In this document: positions 34,930-47,064 of the stretch, in pieces
How positions within the stretch are numbered: the stretch's first letter is position 1
Layout of the letters: every line of letters starts with the position of its first letter
Source: Astragalus membranaceus
Lineage: Eukaryota > Streptophyta > Magnoliopsida > Fabales > Fabaceae
DNA: 64,000 bases
NCBI GenBank assembly: GCA_039519185.1
Contig: CM076854.1
Span: 149,282,997 to 149,346,996 of the forward strand
Direction of reading: 5' to 3'
Made by a program: the position numbers and the translations under genes
Notes under the pieces: model-generated
What the model was told of the DNA's origin: nothing
Seen by the model: only the letters and a program-made list of their open reading frames with translations
Databases searched by the model: none

Positions 34930-36680
34930 AATTAAACTTGTTTTTTAGTTTTACTCTTTTTCCCCCTCATTTTTTTAGGGTTTCTTAGTGTCTGGGTTTC
35001 ATTTGAGCTTCATTTGTTATGTTACTAATGACTTTTAGTCTGATTTGTGTATTTCCTTGATTTTTGATTTTGTTTTCTATTTAGAAGTCTTGAAATATTA
35101 CAAAAAATAAAGGTATATATATTTTTTTAAAAATAACATTGGTGATACATGACCTATGAGTATGATACAAATCAACCTATTGATGACTCTATTTTATATA
35201 GAGTCGTTTATGCTTCTATGACTTAAATTATTACTTGAATCTCAAGAATATTGTCTTGTAAATAACCAAATATGTAAAGAAACGTAAAACAAAGGAAAAG
35301 AATGCTTTGACAAACAATTTGGCGCTTTTTAGACGTTTTGTGGTATTCTCATGCATTTGTTTAGTGCCTCAGCACTTGATGCCACAACATTTAGAGAAAT
35401 GGGAATGCCGTAGCATCAGGAAAAGAGCAATGCCGGAGCTTTAAGAAAAATTGTAATGCCGCAGCATCAAATGCAAAAGCACTGGATGCCCCAGCATTAC
35501 CATGATGACATCACCATGAGGTCATGAGACAGCAAGTTGCGCAAGTAGCCCAAGTTGCCCACTTCAGCGCCACCTTATTGGCAACTTCACTTGCAAATTG
35601 TATTTTTTAGGGACACTTGTCCACACGTCATAGGACCTCTTTGATGGTAGTTTGACAATCAAATCAATCCAATTGAAGCAAGTGGACACAAATTCAAGGA
35701 ACCTACTTTTTCAAGTTCGACGGACATCCTTTTGAAAGACTATAAATGCCACTTACTTCCTCATTCACAAGCAGACCAAAAAATATCACTTAAAACATCA
35801 TTGGAGCTGGTTTCAAAGGAGAGGGGAGGAATTGACAACTTCTTCCTTCACCTTCAAGCAACTACAAGGAATACTGAAGGCAATGCTGCAGCATTACTGA
35901 GCTGACTGATGTAGGGGCAATTAATTGTGTACTCTCTACTCTGTTTATTGTCTTTTGTATTTTTCAGTTATATGAACATGATTATGATTTCAGTAATGTT
36001 AAGCATGAGCTAATTCCATTTGTAGTTGGGATGCTATACACTTTGTAATGATCTTTTAATTAGTTTTGTGTTATGCATTGATGTTGGCATTTTAGTTCTT
36101 GCATGCATAATTCTTTCACATTCATTCTTTAGAATTGATCAGCTAAAAGTGAATGCAAATTATAAATTCAGACATGGTTTATAATTGGAACTCAAGAACT
36201 AATATGGGTAATGTTTTAACAAAGGAAACTTTGTAATTCCGTGCTCAACCTAGACATAGGCAGCATAGTCCATAGGGTGATACTGTGGGTGCTTCATATA
36301 CAAGAGTGAAACTATTTAAGGGCGCAGACATGTTGTCCCTTGTAATGAAACTCTGACGATAGTAACCGAAAGGCACACATCCAATGCTACAGCAGCCAAT
36401 GCTCCAGCATCGTATGTAACACAATGCTGTTAAAAGTGAGTTACTAGTTACTAGTGAAAATGCATTCCAACTACTCTCTCATCATATATTTTCATCCGAA
36501 TTCAACTTACTTGCTTGTTTATTTTCTGTCTTTTACATTCTTGCATTCCTTAATATTGTGATATTTTGCTACTCCTCACTAAATCTATTACTTTAAACTT
36601 TGAAATTAATCCAATCCCTGTGGGTACGATCTCAACTTACTTCTTTATTACTTGTTACGATTTTGTACACTTGCACAATT
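34930..36680 (+). repeat. Probable 5' LTR of a SIRE/Maximus-like copia element
   Basis: No gene is present. Features include repeated 'tgc(t/c)gcagcat' and 'atgc(c)ccagcat' words (35370-35500, 35880, 36390) and an end-like 'aatccctgtgggtacgat' at about 36612. Such a phrase sits near the LTR end in several plant retroelements. It passes directly into integrase coding DNA near 36682. The left boundary is uncertain and no second LTR was seen. Confidence 0.4.
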
Positions 36681-36681
36681 G

Positions 36682-39284
36682 TGTGATGCATGGCAGCTAG
36701 GTAAGTTGCATAGATCTTCTTTCAATCCAAAACCGGTTATTTCCACTAACAATGTGCTTGAATTGCTCCATCTTGATTTATTTGGTGAAATTGATGTTGT
36801 ACGTCTAGGAGGGTCCAGGTATGTCTTCGTGATTGTAGATGATTATTCTAGGTATATTTGGGCCATTCTACTTGCAAATAAAAGTGATGCTTTTAATGAG
36901 TTTGCTAAGTTGTGCAGAAAGTTACAGAATGAGAAGAGCTTAGCCATCAAGGAAATTAGAAGTGATCATGGAGGAGAGTACGAAAATTCATCATTCGGGA
37001 CTTTGTGTGAAAAGTATGGTGTTCATCATAACTTTTCAGCTCCAGGGACTCCTCAACAAAACGGTGTGGTGGAAAGGAAGAATAGAACCATACAAGAGAT
37101 GAGCAGGACAATGTTGAACGGGCACAACTTACCCAAATATTTTTGGGGTCATGCAGTTGATACAGCATGTCACGTGCTCAACCGGGTATACCTGAGGCCA
37201 TCTCTTAACAAGACGCCACACGAGTTGTGGAACGGTAGAGCTCCAAATATTTCATACTTCAAGGTTTTTGGAAGTAAGTGTTTCATTCTCAACACAAAAG
37301 ATGAGTTGGGTAAGTTTGATGCAAAATCAGCTGAAGGTATTTTTATGGGTTATTCAAGTCATAGTAGAGCATATATTGTTTACAATAAAATTGATAATTG
37401 TATGCAAGAATCAATACATGTTTCTTTTGATGAGACTAACCCTATTGTTAAGAAAGTTGATGATGAGGATGAAGTGGTTGAAGTGATAAAAAAACAGAAT
37501 ACCTGAATCAAACAGTGAAAGTGTGGAAGAAGCCGAGGTGAAAGTGGAACCTCAAGAAGAAGTTGAAGTGGAACGAGAGCCCGGAGACATCGATGACAAT
37601 CTCCATGGAAGAACACGTGATGATTTGCCCAAAACTTGGAAATCAGTTCGAGATCAACTCATGGAGCAAATTATTGGTAGTCCATCAAAGGGGGTAACAA
37701 CTCGTTCTTCTCTTAATCATTTATGCTTTTATAGTGTTTTTGTCTCTCAAATAGTTCCTAATAATATTAAGGAAGCTTTAAATGATCCAGAATGGGTTGT
37801 GTCAATACAAAAGGAACTTGAACAATTTGAACGGAACAAAGTTTGGCATTTAGTTGAAAAACCTGTTGACAGAACCGTTATTGGTACTAAATAGGTTTTT
37901 CGCAACAAACTTGATGAAAATGGTGTTATTTTATTAAATAAAAGCCGTTTAGTTGTTCAAGGTTTTAACCAAATTGAAGGGGTGGATTTTGAAGAAACTT
38001 TTGCTCCGGTGGCTAGGTTGGAGTCCATTCGTATAATATTGGCATTTGCTAGTTACATGGACTTCAAACTACACCAAATGGATGTCAAGAGTGCCTTCCT
38101 AAATGATTTTTTAGAAGAAGAAGTATATGTAAAACAACCCCCTCGTTTCGAAGATTTCAAAAACCCAAACCATGTTTTCAAACTTGACAAAGCACTTTAT
38201 GGATTAAAACAAGCTTCTAGAGCTTGGTATGAGAAACTAAGCAAACATTTAATTGCAAATGGTTTCAAAAAGGGTAAGATTGACTATACCCTATTCCTTA
38301 AAACCAAGGGCAAACATATCATAGTAGTTCAAATTTATGTCGATGATATTATTTTTGGGTCTACTAATGATTATATGTGCAATGAGTTTTCTGAAATGAT
38401 GACTAGCGAGTTTGAAATGAGCATGATGGGGGAGCTGAATTTCTTTTTGGGACTTCAAGTAAAGCAAATGAAAGAAGGAATCTTCATATGTCAAAACAAG
38501 TTCTCAAAGGAGCTACTAAAGAAGTATGACATGAGTGATGCAAAGGAAATTGGTACTCCCATGGCGACTGCAACAAAGTTGGATAAGGACGAGCAAGGTA
38601 AACCAGTCAATGAAACGATGTATCGAGGTATGATCGGTAGTCTCTTGTATTTAACTGCTTCTCAACCTGATATTATGTTTGTTGTATGCTTATGTGCTTG
38701 ATTTCAAGCATGTCGTAAAGAATCACATTTAAAATCTGTAAAACAGATTCTTAGATATGTTAAGGGGACCATAGATTTTGGATTGTGGTACCCGAAATCG
38801 AGTCAGTTTGATTTGGTCGGTTTCTGTGATGCTGATTTTGCTGGCTGTACATTAGATAGGAAGAGTACTAGTGGAACCTGTCATTTCTTAGGGTCTTGTT
38901 TGACTTCCTGGTCTAGTAAAAAACAGAACAGTGTTGCTTTGTCCACCGCTGAAGTCGAATATGTGGCGGTTGGAAATTGCGTTGCACAAGTTCTGTGGAT
39001 GAAACAGACTTTAGAGGATTTTGGTTTGTTATATGAAAATGTGCTAGTTCTATGTGATAACACTAGTGCCATTAACATTGCTAAGAACCACATCCAACAC
39101 TCTAGAACTAAGCATATAGACATAAGGCACCATTTCATTAGAGACCATGTTTCTAGGGGGCATAACATTACAGTTTGTAGGCACCGATGACCAACTAGCG
39201 GATATCTTCACGAAACCCCTAGTCGAAGCTCAATTTTGTAAGATCCCGAGAGAGCTCGGTATGCTTGATTTTGCTAGTTTATAA
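36682..39284 (+). pseudogene. SIRE/Maximus-like copia integrase, RT and RNase H remnant
   Basis: Frames in order: integrase 36682-37506 (HLDLFGEI, IRSDHGGEYENS, GTPQQNGVVERKNR), a linker and RT start 37523-37894, RT 37982-38701 (HQMDVKSAFLNDF, LYGLKQASRAWY, QIYVDDIIFGSTND), RNase H 38783-39190 (ADFAGCTLDRKSTSG, LSTAEVEYVA), then a frameshifted QLADIFTKPL tail ending at 39284. Stops or shifts lie near 37504, 37893, 38700 and 39185. Gag and protease are missing. The FGSTND signature and wording fit the SIRE/Maximus lineage. The element ends where the gypsy LTR begins (39294), so its 3' LTR is lost. Confidence 0.87.
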
Positions 39285-39781
39285 TGTGATTATTGTAACA
39301 CCCCCTTTTTCTAACCTTAAAAAGTGTTGCTACACTTAACTATAATTCCCATTTCTAATTTCTTTTGAAAATATATTGATTCAAAGTAGATGTGAATTTC
39401 GATTCTCAAATTATGTAAAAATAATTTTCTAAATGTGTGAGAAGCATAAAGGATTAGTCATATCATACAACATCGAAATATATATAAATATGCATCATAC
39501 ATCGATCACTAACAGTTGGATCATAGTCATGCCCTTGGGCTTACATAGGTTATCGTCTAAGTACCACGTCACAAAGATGTCCCAAATGGTGGTACGGTCT
39601 ATAAGGTTATATATATACCATAGGTTAGGCTGAAACCTAAACAGTCAAGCTAATATACTAAAACGCCTAATAATCACTGTATCAAAAGGTAGAGTTATAA
39701 GAGATTACAAGCCAGACTAAATCCCCAAAAAGAAACTCTTATACTCTAAGTAGAACCAAAAGAACCAACTTCCAACAACCA

Positions 39782-40141
39782 CTAATGATATCCATTGGGG
39801 AGATTCCCAACAGCACCACTACTACCAGAGCCATCAGACGGCTCCCACTCAGGTACGACAGGTACATCAGGAACCACAGCATCCTGAACTACAGCCCCAG
39901 GCATTGCCACACCAGGAAACAAAGCCTCTATCATACGGTCCATAGGCAACTCGATTTCTAAAGTCTGATGAGAAGTAATAACAGTCATGGGTACTCCCTG
40001 TGCCCCATCAGTGGTCTGAGTCACACCGGTATAAGTAATGGTCTGAGCCACTGGGTCGATCTCCCAGATGAGATCTCCCATATCCTCCAGAAATCTAATC
40101 TGCCTGTGCCCAGAGTGTCCGAGAGGCTCCTCCGATGTCAT
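39782..40141 (-). CDS. 119-codon ORF within the gypsy LTR (left copy)
   Basis: ATG directly follows a TTTCAG acceptor-like sequence (ATG at 40141). The product contains RFLEDMGDLIWEIDPVAQTI and ELPMDRMIEALFPGVAMPG, is acidic and Val/Pro-rich toward the end, and stops at 39782. The same ORF with the same length lies in the other LTR (47552-47911). I counted about 17 base differences between them, most changing a residue, so these two copies show no constraint. I do not recognise it. It could be an element accessory ORF, an LTR-borne exon, or chance. Confidence 0.4.
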   Translation of the reverse strand: MTSEEPLGHSGHRQIRFLEDMGDLIWEIDPVAQTITYTGVTQTTDGAQGVPMTVITSHQTLEIELPMDRMIEALFPGVAMPGAVVQDAVVPDVPVVPEWEPSDGSGSSGAVGNLPNGYH

Positions 40142-41584
40142 CTGAAACGTAAGGGGTGAAATACTCGTACACAAGTTTGCAACACGATGGTTACACAAGT
40201 TACATATAATAGGATACAGTCATAAGTAATAATAATATATATACGTAATAAGCGATCCCCATCAGACTAATTCAAAACCAGGCATTTAACCACACACAAA
40301 CATTAAGTCCTGCAAAAACATGACAGACAGCCTAGTGAAAACAATTATCGATAGTTAGTTAAATACTAGACATCATACTTATCCTGTAATCCATCAACAA
40401 GGTTAGTCTACTAACTAGAATAATATACTCAGCCTACTCCATGGAGATTTCTCTATCCTCTTGAGCGTAAGGCCGTTTCAACTGCCATAACATGATTGTT
40501 TGCAATGAGGAGATATCCAATCCATACTCCAATCATTCTGGCCCGAGAGCTCCACCTTATTATAGATAGTCCTGTACAGTCAGGCTCACCGTGTCGGGTA
40601 GTACGATTTCCCCCAGTCAGAATTGCTACAACTGACCATTGGTAGGAGTTCGAAACACAAGTGCCCCCAGAAGGCCTGTAGTCGACCCAACCGAACCTAT
40701 CCTCAGTCTTATATACTTGATAGTACCATAAGAAACATCATGTAGTAGCTCTTAGTAAAATCATCAGTCTTACTAATCTAATCCATAATCAACTTGTGAA
40801 ATACACCTTAACTTATCAGTCCTCTTAAGTCATATCACTAAGTCTATTATTATATCACTAAGTAAAATAGACAACCAATATTCTCAACCAAATTCAAAAT
40901 ATACTAATTTTGACACATTTGCATAGAGCTCAAACAAATCAAGATCACACAAATCACTCAAGATATATAAATAATATATATACAAGCAACACAAAATTCA
41001 TGCCCATCAACTTATTATTAGTATTTCCCTTTACCTTGAATTTGTTCCAAACTAGCTTGATGGTCAACACTTGCTTCAAATTCTACAACACCTATTACTC
41101 ATCAAAACAACTATGCCTTAACTCACTATAATCATAACTAAATCATAACTAAAATTATTTTACTAAACTTTTACTTAATAACTGTATTTTTCAAAAAGTA
41201 ATAGACATTTTTTAAAGGAAAAATCCATTTGATAGACATAGTTTTTATTCACAAATTTTAGGTGTATTGAGAATGTATCTAAGCTAGAGGTTAAAATTTT
41301 TGAATTGAATTCTAAGAATACCTAATGATATATATATATAGATTCAGTTCCAGATCCTAGATTTTAATCTAATTAAATCAAGTTTTTGAATTGCTGTTTT
41401 ATCTTATCTAAAAAAAATAATGTCATAAATAATTTTGTCTAAACCATATTCTAACATTGGAGTAAGGACTTATTAAAATAACCTAAAAAAATATGCCAAC
41501 GTAAAAGAAAAAAAAGTATAATAAAATGAAACCAAAAAAAACTTGATCTCTATTGTTGTTCACCATAATTGTTGGTTGGAAGGA

Positions 41585-41757
<173 letters not shown>

Positions 41758-42428
41758 ACAAAAAAAAAGAGAAAAAAAGTGAAAGAAACATAGAATAGAG
41801 ATGTTTAAAAATGAACCTGAGTAGTAGAAGTAGAAAAAGATTTTTCTTGGAAAGTGATTTGTGAAGGTGAGTTTTGAATGAGATAGATGCCTTTATTTAT
41901 AGTAAATTTCAGCTTGTTTCCCAGTTTGCCATTACCTACGCGTATCGGTCATTTCCTTTTTTTCCTGTTCATGCGATTTGTTGTTCAAAAAGGGACCGCA
42001 CAATCTTCTTTCCCTTTTTATTAGTTACTTATTTGTTATACTCATAATAATAAAAGACATATCTTTAGTAAAATAAAATTCTGTAGATACCATTTCGATC
42101 TTTATATTTTATAGGACTTAACGAACTAGGTTTCAAAATTTTCTGACAAGTTTGGACTTTTTAGTGTCGTATCGATTTATACTGGCAGATACTTTTTAGC
42201 TATAATTTGATAGAATTTTAAACTCCAATTTCTCTGATGGCCTTCCATAACCTTTCTCTTTAGTTCTACAAAAAAATTTATTTTTCTTAAAACACTCTCT
42301 AGATACTAAACTAATTATTATTTCTCATGAGATAAATACACTGTTATAGTACACACAAAGGAAGTAAAAATTCAGGGTGTTACATTACTACCCCACTAAA
42401 AAAAAATTCGTCCTCGAAATTGTGTACC

Positions 42429-43775
42429 TTAAAATAAACTCGGATATTGTGCTCTCATATTTTCTTCTAACTCCCATGTTGAATCTCTGGTTGCCTGATC
42501 CCATACAACTTTGACCAAAGATATTTGTTTTCCTCGAAGTTGTTTGGTTCTCCTATCTTCGATCCTTTCCGGAGATGTGTCATATGACAAATTTTCTTTT
42601 AACAGTACTTCATCAGGTTCAATTATGTGAGATGGATCAGCAACACATTTCCTCAACTGCGAAACGTGCAATACATTGTGAATGTTTGAAAGAAAAGCGG
42701 TAAAGCTATTTGATAAGCTACCAGACCAACGCGCCGAATAATTTGATATGGTCCAATGAATTTCGGAGTGAGTTTCCTTGACTTAATAGCTCTTCCGACT
42801 CCTGTGGTTGATGTAACTTTTTAAAACACGTGTTCACCTTCTTGAATTTCGAGAGGTCTTCTTTTTCGATCAGAGTAACTTTTCTGTCTGCTTTGTACAA
42901 TCTTCATCCTTTCACGAATTTGTTTGACTTTTTCAGTTGTTTGTTGCACAATCTCTGGTCCTAAAATAGCACATTCCCCATCTTGATACCAACATAATGG
43001 CGTTTGGCATTTCCTTCCTGTACAAAGCTTCGTAGGGTGCCATTCCGATACTCGAGTGAAAACTGTTATTATAGGTGAACTCAATCAATGGTAGCAGACT
43101 ATCCCAACTTCCTCTATTGTCTAAAACACATGCTCTTAGTAAATCTTCCAGAGATTGAATTGTCCTCTCTGTTTGTCCATCTGTCTGAGGGTGGTACGCC
43201 GAACTCAGTCTCAGCTTCGTTCCTAGAGCTCCTTGTAAACTTTGCCAAAAATGAGAAGTGAATTTCGGGTCTCGATCCAAAACAATACTAGAGGGAACTC
43301 CATGCAGTCTGATTATTTCCCTAATGTATATCTCAGTCAGCTTCTCCACATTGTAATTTATTCTCACTGGTAAGAAATGTGCCGACTTAGTCAGCCTGTC
43401 AACAATCACCCAAATTGCATCAAAATTATGTGCCGTTCTTAGTAATCCTACTACGAAATCCATTAAAATGCTTTCCCACTTCCATTCTGGTATGTCCAGT
43501 GATTGAAGCATACCGGCAGGTTTTGATGTTCAACTTTTGCTTTTTGACATGATAGGCATGATGCGGCGTATTCTGCCACCTGTCTTTTCATTCCTGGCCA
43601 CCAAAATTTTTGCTTTAGATCTTGATACATTTTTGTTGCCCCTGGATGAATACTCAGCTTGCTCTTATGTGCTTCGTCTAAAATCATCTTCCTCATTTCC
43701 ACATTATTCGGGATACAAACTCTCTCGTTGCATCGTAAAATGCCATCGTTTTCTAAACTGAACTCTGCAGCCCTT
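42429..43775 (-). pseudogene. Gypsy integrase and C-terminal chromodomain-like tail
   Basis: The zinc-binding part is seen near 43463-43702 (HPGATKMYQDLKQKFWWPGM, then CLSCQKAK). The DDE core follows at 42933-43511: WESILMDFVVGL, LDRDPKFTSHFW, YHPQTDGQTERT. Further on are KSYSDRKRRPLE and, at 42429-42671, HVSQLRKC...VKVVWDQATRDSTWELEENM, the chromodomain-like end typical of Tekay-type chromoviruses. Frames are broken near 43463, 42990 and 42840, and there are stops. Confidence 0.88.
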
Positions 43776-43777
43776 TC

Positions 43778-45938
43778 CTATTCGATTAGTTTTCTCTTTT
43801 CCTGCAGATGTTCGTCACTTGCTTGTTGTTCACGAATATCCTCCATGAGTACGCTTGACACCTTGATCATTCCTAAGGAAATCTTTTCACTAGTCAGCTC
43901 CACAGTTAGATTTAGATCTCGAAATTTTTCTAACAGCTCTAACTCCTTGGTCATCATAGTAGAAATGTGAATCATCTTTCGACTTAATGCGTCAGCTACA
44001 ACATTTACTTTTCCCGGGTGATAAAGCAACGTAAAATCATAGTCTTTTAGAAACTCCATCCATCGCCTCTGTCTCATGTTGAGCTCTTTTTGATCGAAAA
44101 AATATTTCAAACTCTTATGGTCACTGAAAACATCAAAACTTGCTCCACACAAATGATGTCTCCATATCTTTAACGCAAAGACCACTGCCGCTAGTTCCAA
44201 ATCATGGGTAGGGTAATTCTTCTTGTGAGTCTTTAACTGTCTTGAGGCATAGGCTACAATTTTTCTATGCTGCATAAGAACACAACCTAATCCTTGATGT
44301 GAAGCATCACAATACACTTCATGTGGTTCATCTGGTTGTGGCAGAACTAATACTGGTGATGTTGTCAACCGCGTCTTCATCGTTTGAAAACTTTCTTCAC
44401 ATTTTTTGGTCCAGACAAACGGTTGATCCTTCCTTGTGAGTTGAGTCAACGGTGCCACTATCCTTGAAAATCCCTCTATAAATCTCCGATAGTATCCGGC
44501 TAAACCAACGAAACTACGAATTTCAGTCACCGATCTTGGTTGTTCCCATGAAAGTACAGTTTCCACTTTTGGTGGGTCCACAGCAATTCCTTCCTTAGAA
44601 ATCATGTGACCCAAAAATTTAACTTCCTCAATCGAAAATTCACATTTTGACAGCTTTGCGTATAACTTCTTCTCCTGTAGAATTTGCAAAACTTGACGAA
44701 GATGATCTTCATGTTCCTCGTAACTCTTAGAATAGATGAGAATGTCGTCAATAAATACAACGACGAATCTATCGAGGAATGGATTAAAAATCCGGTTCAT
44801 GTAATCCATGAAAATAGCAGGTGCATTTGTTGCTCCGAATGGCATCACCAATTACTCATAATGTCCATAACGAGTCCTAAACGCGGTTTTTGAAATATCT
44901 TCGGGTTTTACTCTAATTTGGTGATATCCCGTTCTTAAGTCAATTTTTGAGAAGACAGCAGCTCCACTGAGCTGATCCATTAGATCATCAATGCGAGGTA
45001 GAGGATACTTATTCTTTATCGTCACTTTGTTCAACTGACGATAATCTACACAAAGTCTTGATCCTCACTAACAAGACTGGTGCTCCCCAAGGTGATACAC
45101 TTGGTCTAATGAACTGTTTTGACAATAGATCCTCAAGTTGACTCTTCAGTTCTGCTAACTCCGTGGGTGACATCCTATACGGTGCAATCGAGATGGGACC
45201 TGATCCGGGTATGAGATCGATTGAAAACTCAATATCTCGCACAGGAGGTAATCCGGGAACATCTTCTGGAAATACTTCCGAAAAATCTTTCACGACTGGT
45301 ATTTCGCTCAAAGTAACTTCTTTTTCCGCTTTTAAGGAAGACAACAACATATAACCTTGAGCACCTTCTTTCAAAGAAGCTATCGCTTGATTCGCAGATA
45401 TAAATTTGGAAATCCTAGGGTCGGGAAAGACTAAAGTTTTATGCGCACAGTCCAAAAGGATATGATTAGGAGATAACCAATCCATGTCTAAAATTATATC
45501 TAGTTGCGTCAAAGGCAAACATATTAAATCAACAAGAAATCTTCTATCATGGATAACAATAGGACAGTTTAAACACACAGAATTTGCCACTATAGGTTTA
45601 GCGGTTGGAGCAGAAACGATCAAATCAAAAGGCAATGATGTAGCAGGTAAATTCAATTCTTTCACTCGATCTAAAGAGATAAAAGAATGGGTTGCTCCAA
45701 AATCAAATAATACGGTTAAGAGCTTACCTTCCATATCACAATTTCCTTGTATAAGATCTTCAGATTGAGAAGCCTCAACACCACTTATGGTGTAAACTCT
45801 TCCGTTTGCCATTGGCCTTTCAGCTCTCATGTTATTCACCACCGGTTCAACTTTCGGATCAATGCAGTCCTTTACCATGTGTCCCGTCTTTCCACATATG
45901 TAACATACCACTCTCTTCATGGGGCATGTGTCAGCCAA
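43778..45938 (-). pseudogene. Gypsy zinc knuckle, protease, RT and RNase H region
   Basis: The CCHC motif (CYICGKTGHMVKDC) is followed by protease (LFDFGATHSFI) with Asp-Phe-Gly where Asp-Ser-Gly is expected, so the protease is probably dead. Then come the RT start SPWGAPVLLV (frameshift near 45030-45060), LSGAAVFSKIDLRTGYHQI, a TAA stop near 44850, LVMPFGATNAPAIF and the catalytic FIDDILIYS. RNase H follows with CDASHQGLGCVL and ALKIWRHHL, then the HPGKVNVVADALSR linker. Many parts are well kept despite the breaks. Confidence 0.9.
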
Positions 45939-46310
45939 ATGGTCTTGCTTCCCACATTTGAAACATCGTCGAATGGGGCCTGAATTCTGATTCCTAATTG
46001 GTCCACCGCCAAAAGCAGATGCAATCAGACGATATGGTTGTTGATTCTGATTATTCCCCGAGGGTCGGGAATAAGGCTTCTTGTACGGCTGTTACCCTTT
46101 CTGGTTCCATCATTGAGTTGGATACTTGGACCTAGACGGCCCTCCTGTATTTCCCCGGTTAATTCCACTTTCCTTCATTGTCTCTATCTTTCTGCATTTT
46201 TCCACGAGCGGTTGAAATTGTCGAATCTCAAGTGGTAAGATTGACTCTTTGATGTTAAGCCTCAGTCCTCCTTCAAATCTTTCACATAGCCAATCTTCAT
46301 TAACCTGATC

Positions 46311-46898
46311 CTAAAAGAAACGAAAATACTTCGCCAGCGACTCAAACTTTGCCGCGTATTCTCCGACCGTCATCCCTCCTTGTTTCAGAATCAGGAATTC
46401 TTGTTCCTTTGCAGTTCTAGCACTCCTAGGAAAATATTTGTCTAGAAATTTAGCACGACATACCTCCCATGTAACTACCTGGTTATTGGCTTCGACTATC
46501 TGTCGGGCTCCTCTCCACCAATATTCCGCATCTCCCAGCAGCAGGTAAGATGCATAACTAACCTTTGCTTCATCTGAGCATCTCAGCACTTTGAATATTT
46601 TCTCGATCTCTTGAAGCCATAAGTCAGCCTTCTCTGGTTCTGTTTCTCCATGAAATTGGGGAGGATCATGACGTCTAAAGTCAACCAAACCTTTAGACTC
46701 AGCAGCTTGCTTTTCCCTTTGTTGTTTGCGAATATCTCTTTGATTCTTCGCAGCAGTTTGTTGTGCAATTGATGTCGCCATGTCGGCCATAACCTGAATA
46801 GCTCTATCCATGTTATTCCCAGCATTGTTGTTTCGACCTTCAGTATTCCCAGTATCTAATTGTTCATTTCTATAAGCCATTGAATCCCTATAAGGCAA
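46311..46898 (-). pseudogene. Gypsy gag region
   Basis: The start region is near 46898. Gag capsid features include DPPQFHGETEPEKADLWLQE, YLLLGDAEYWWRGA, RAKFLDKYFP and a GGMTVGEYAAKFESL-like segment, all typical of chromovirus gag. It is ended early by a TAG at 46311-46313. Readable gag continues leftward to the zinc knuckle with further stops near 46110. Confidence 0.85.
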
Positions 46899-47047
46899 TA
46901 CTAGTCAGAACCTAATAAGAAGACAATCCAGATAGTTCACAGAGCTCACACAATACAAACATATAGAAAACAATCCAAATAATTCAGAGTTCACATAACA
47001 AAAACACAGCAGACCTACAACCCAAATTTTACCCTAAAGACTCGATC

Positions 47048-47061
47048 TGCTTTGATACCAC
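47048..47061 (-). other. Primer-binding site of the gypsy element
   Basis: On the minus strand TGGTATCAAAGC lies three bases after the right-hand LTR, close to the initiator tRNA-Met type (TGGTATCAGAGC). It sets the right-hand LTR as the 5' LTR. Confidence 0.75.
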
Positions 47062-47064
47062 TTT

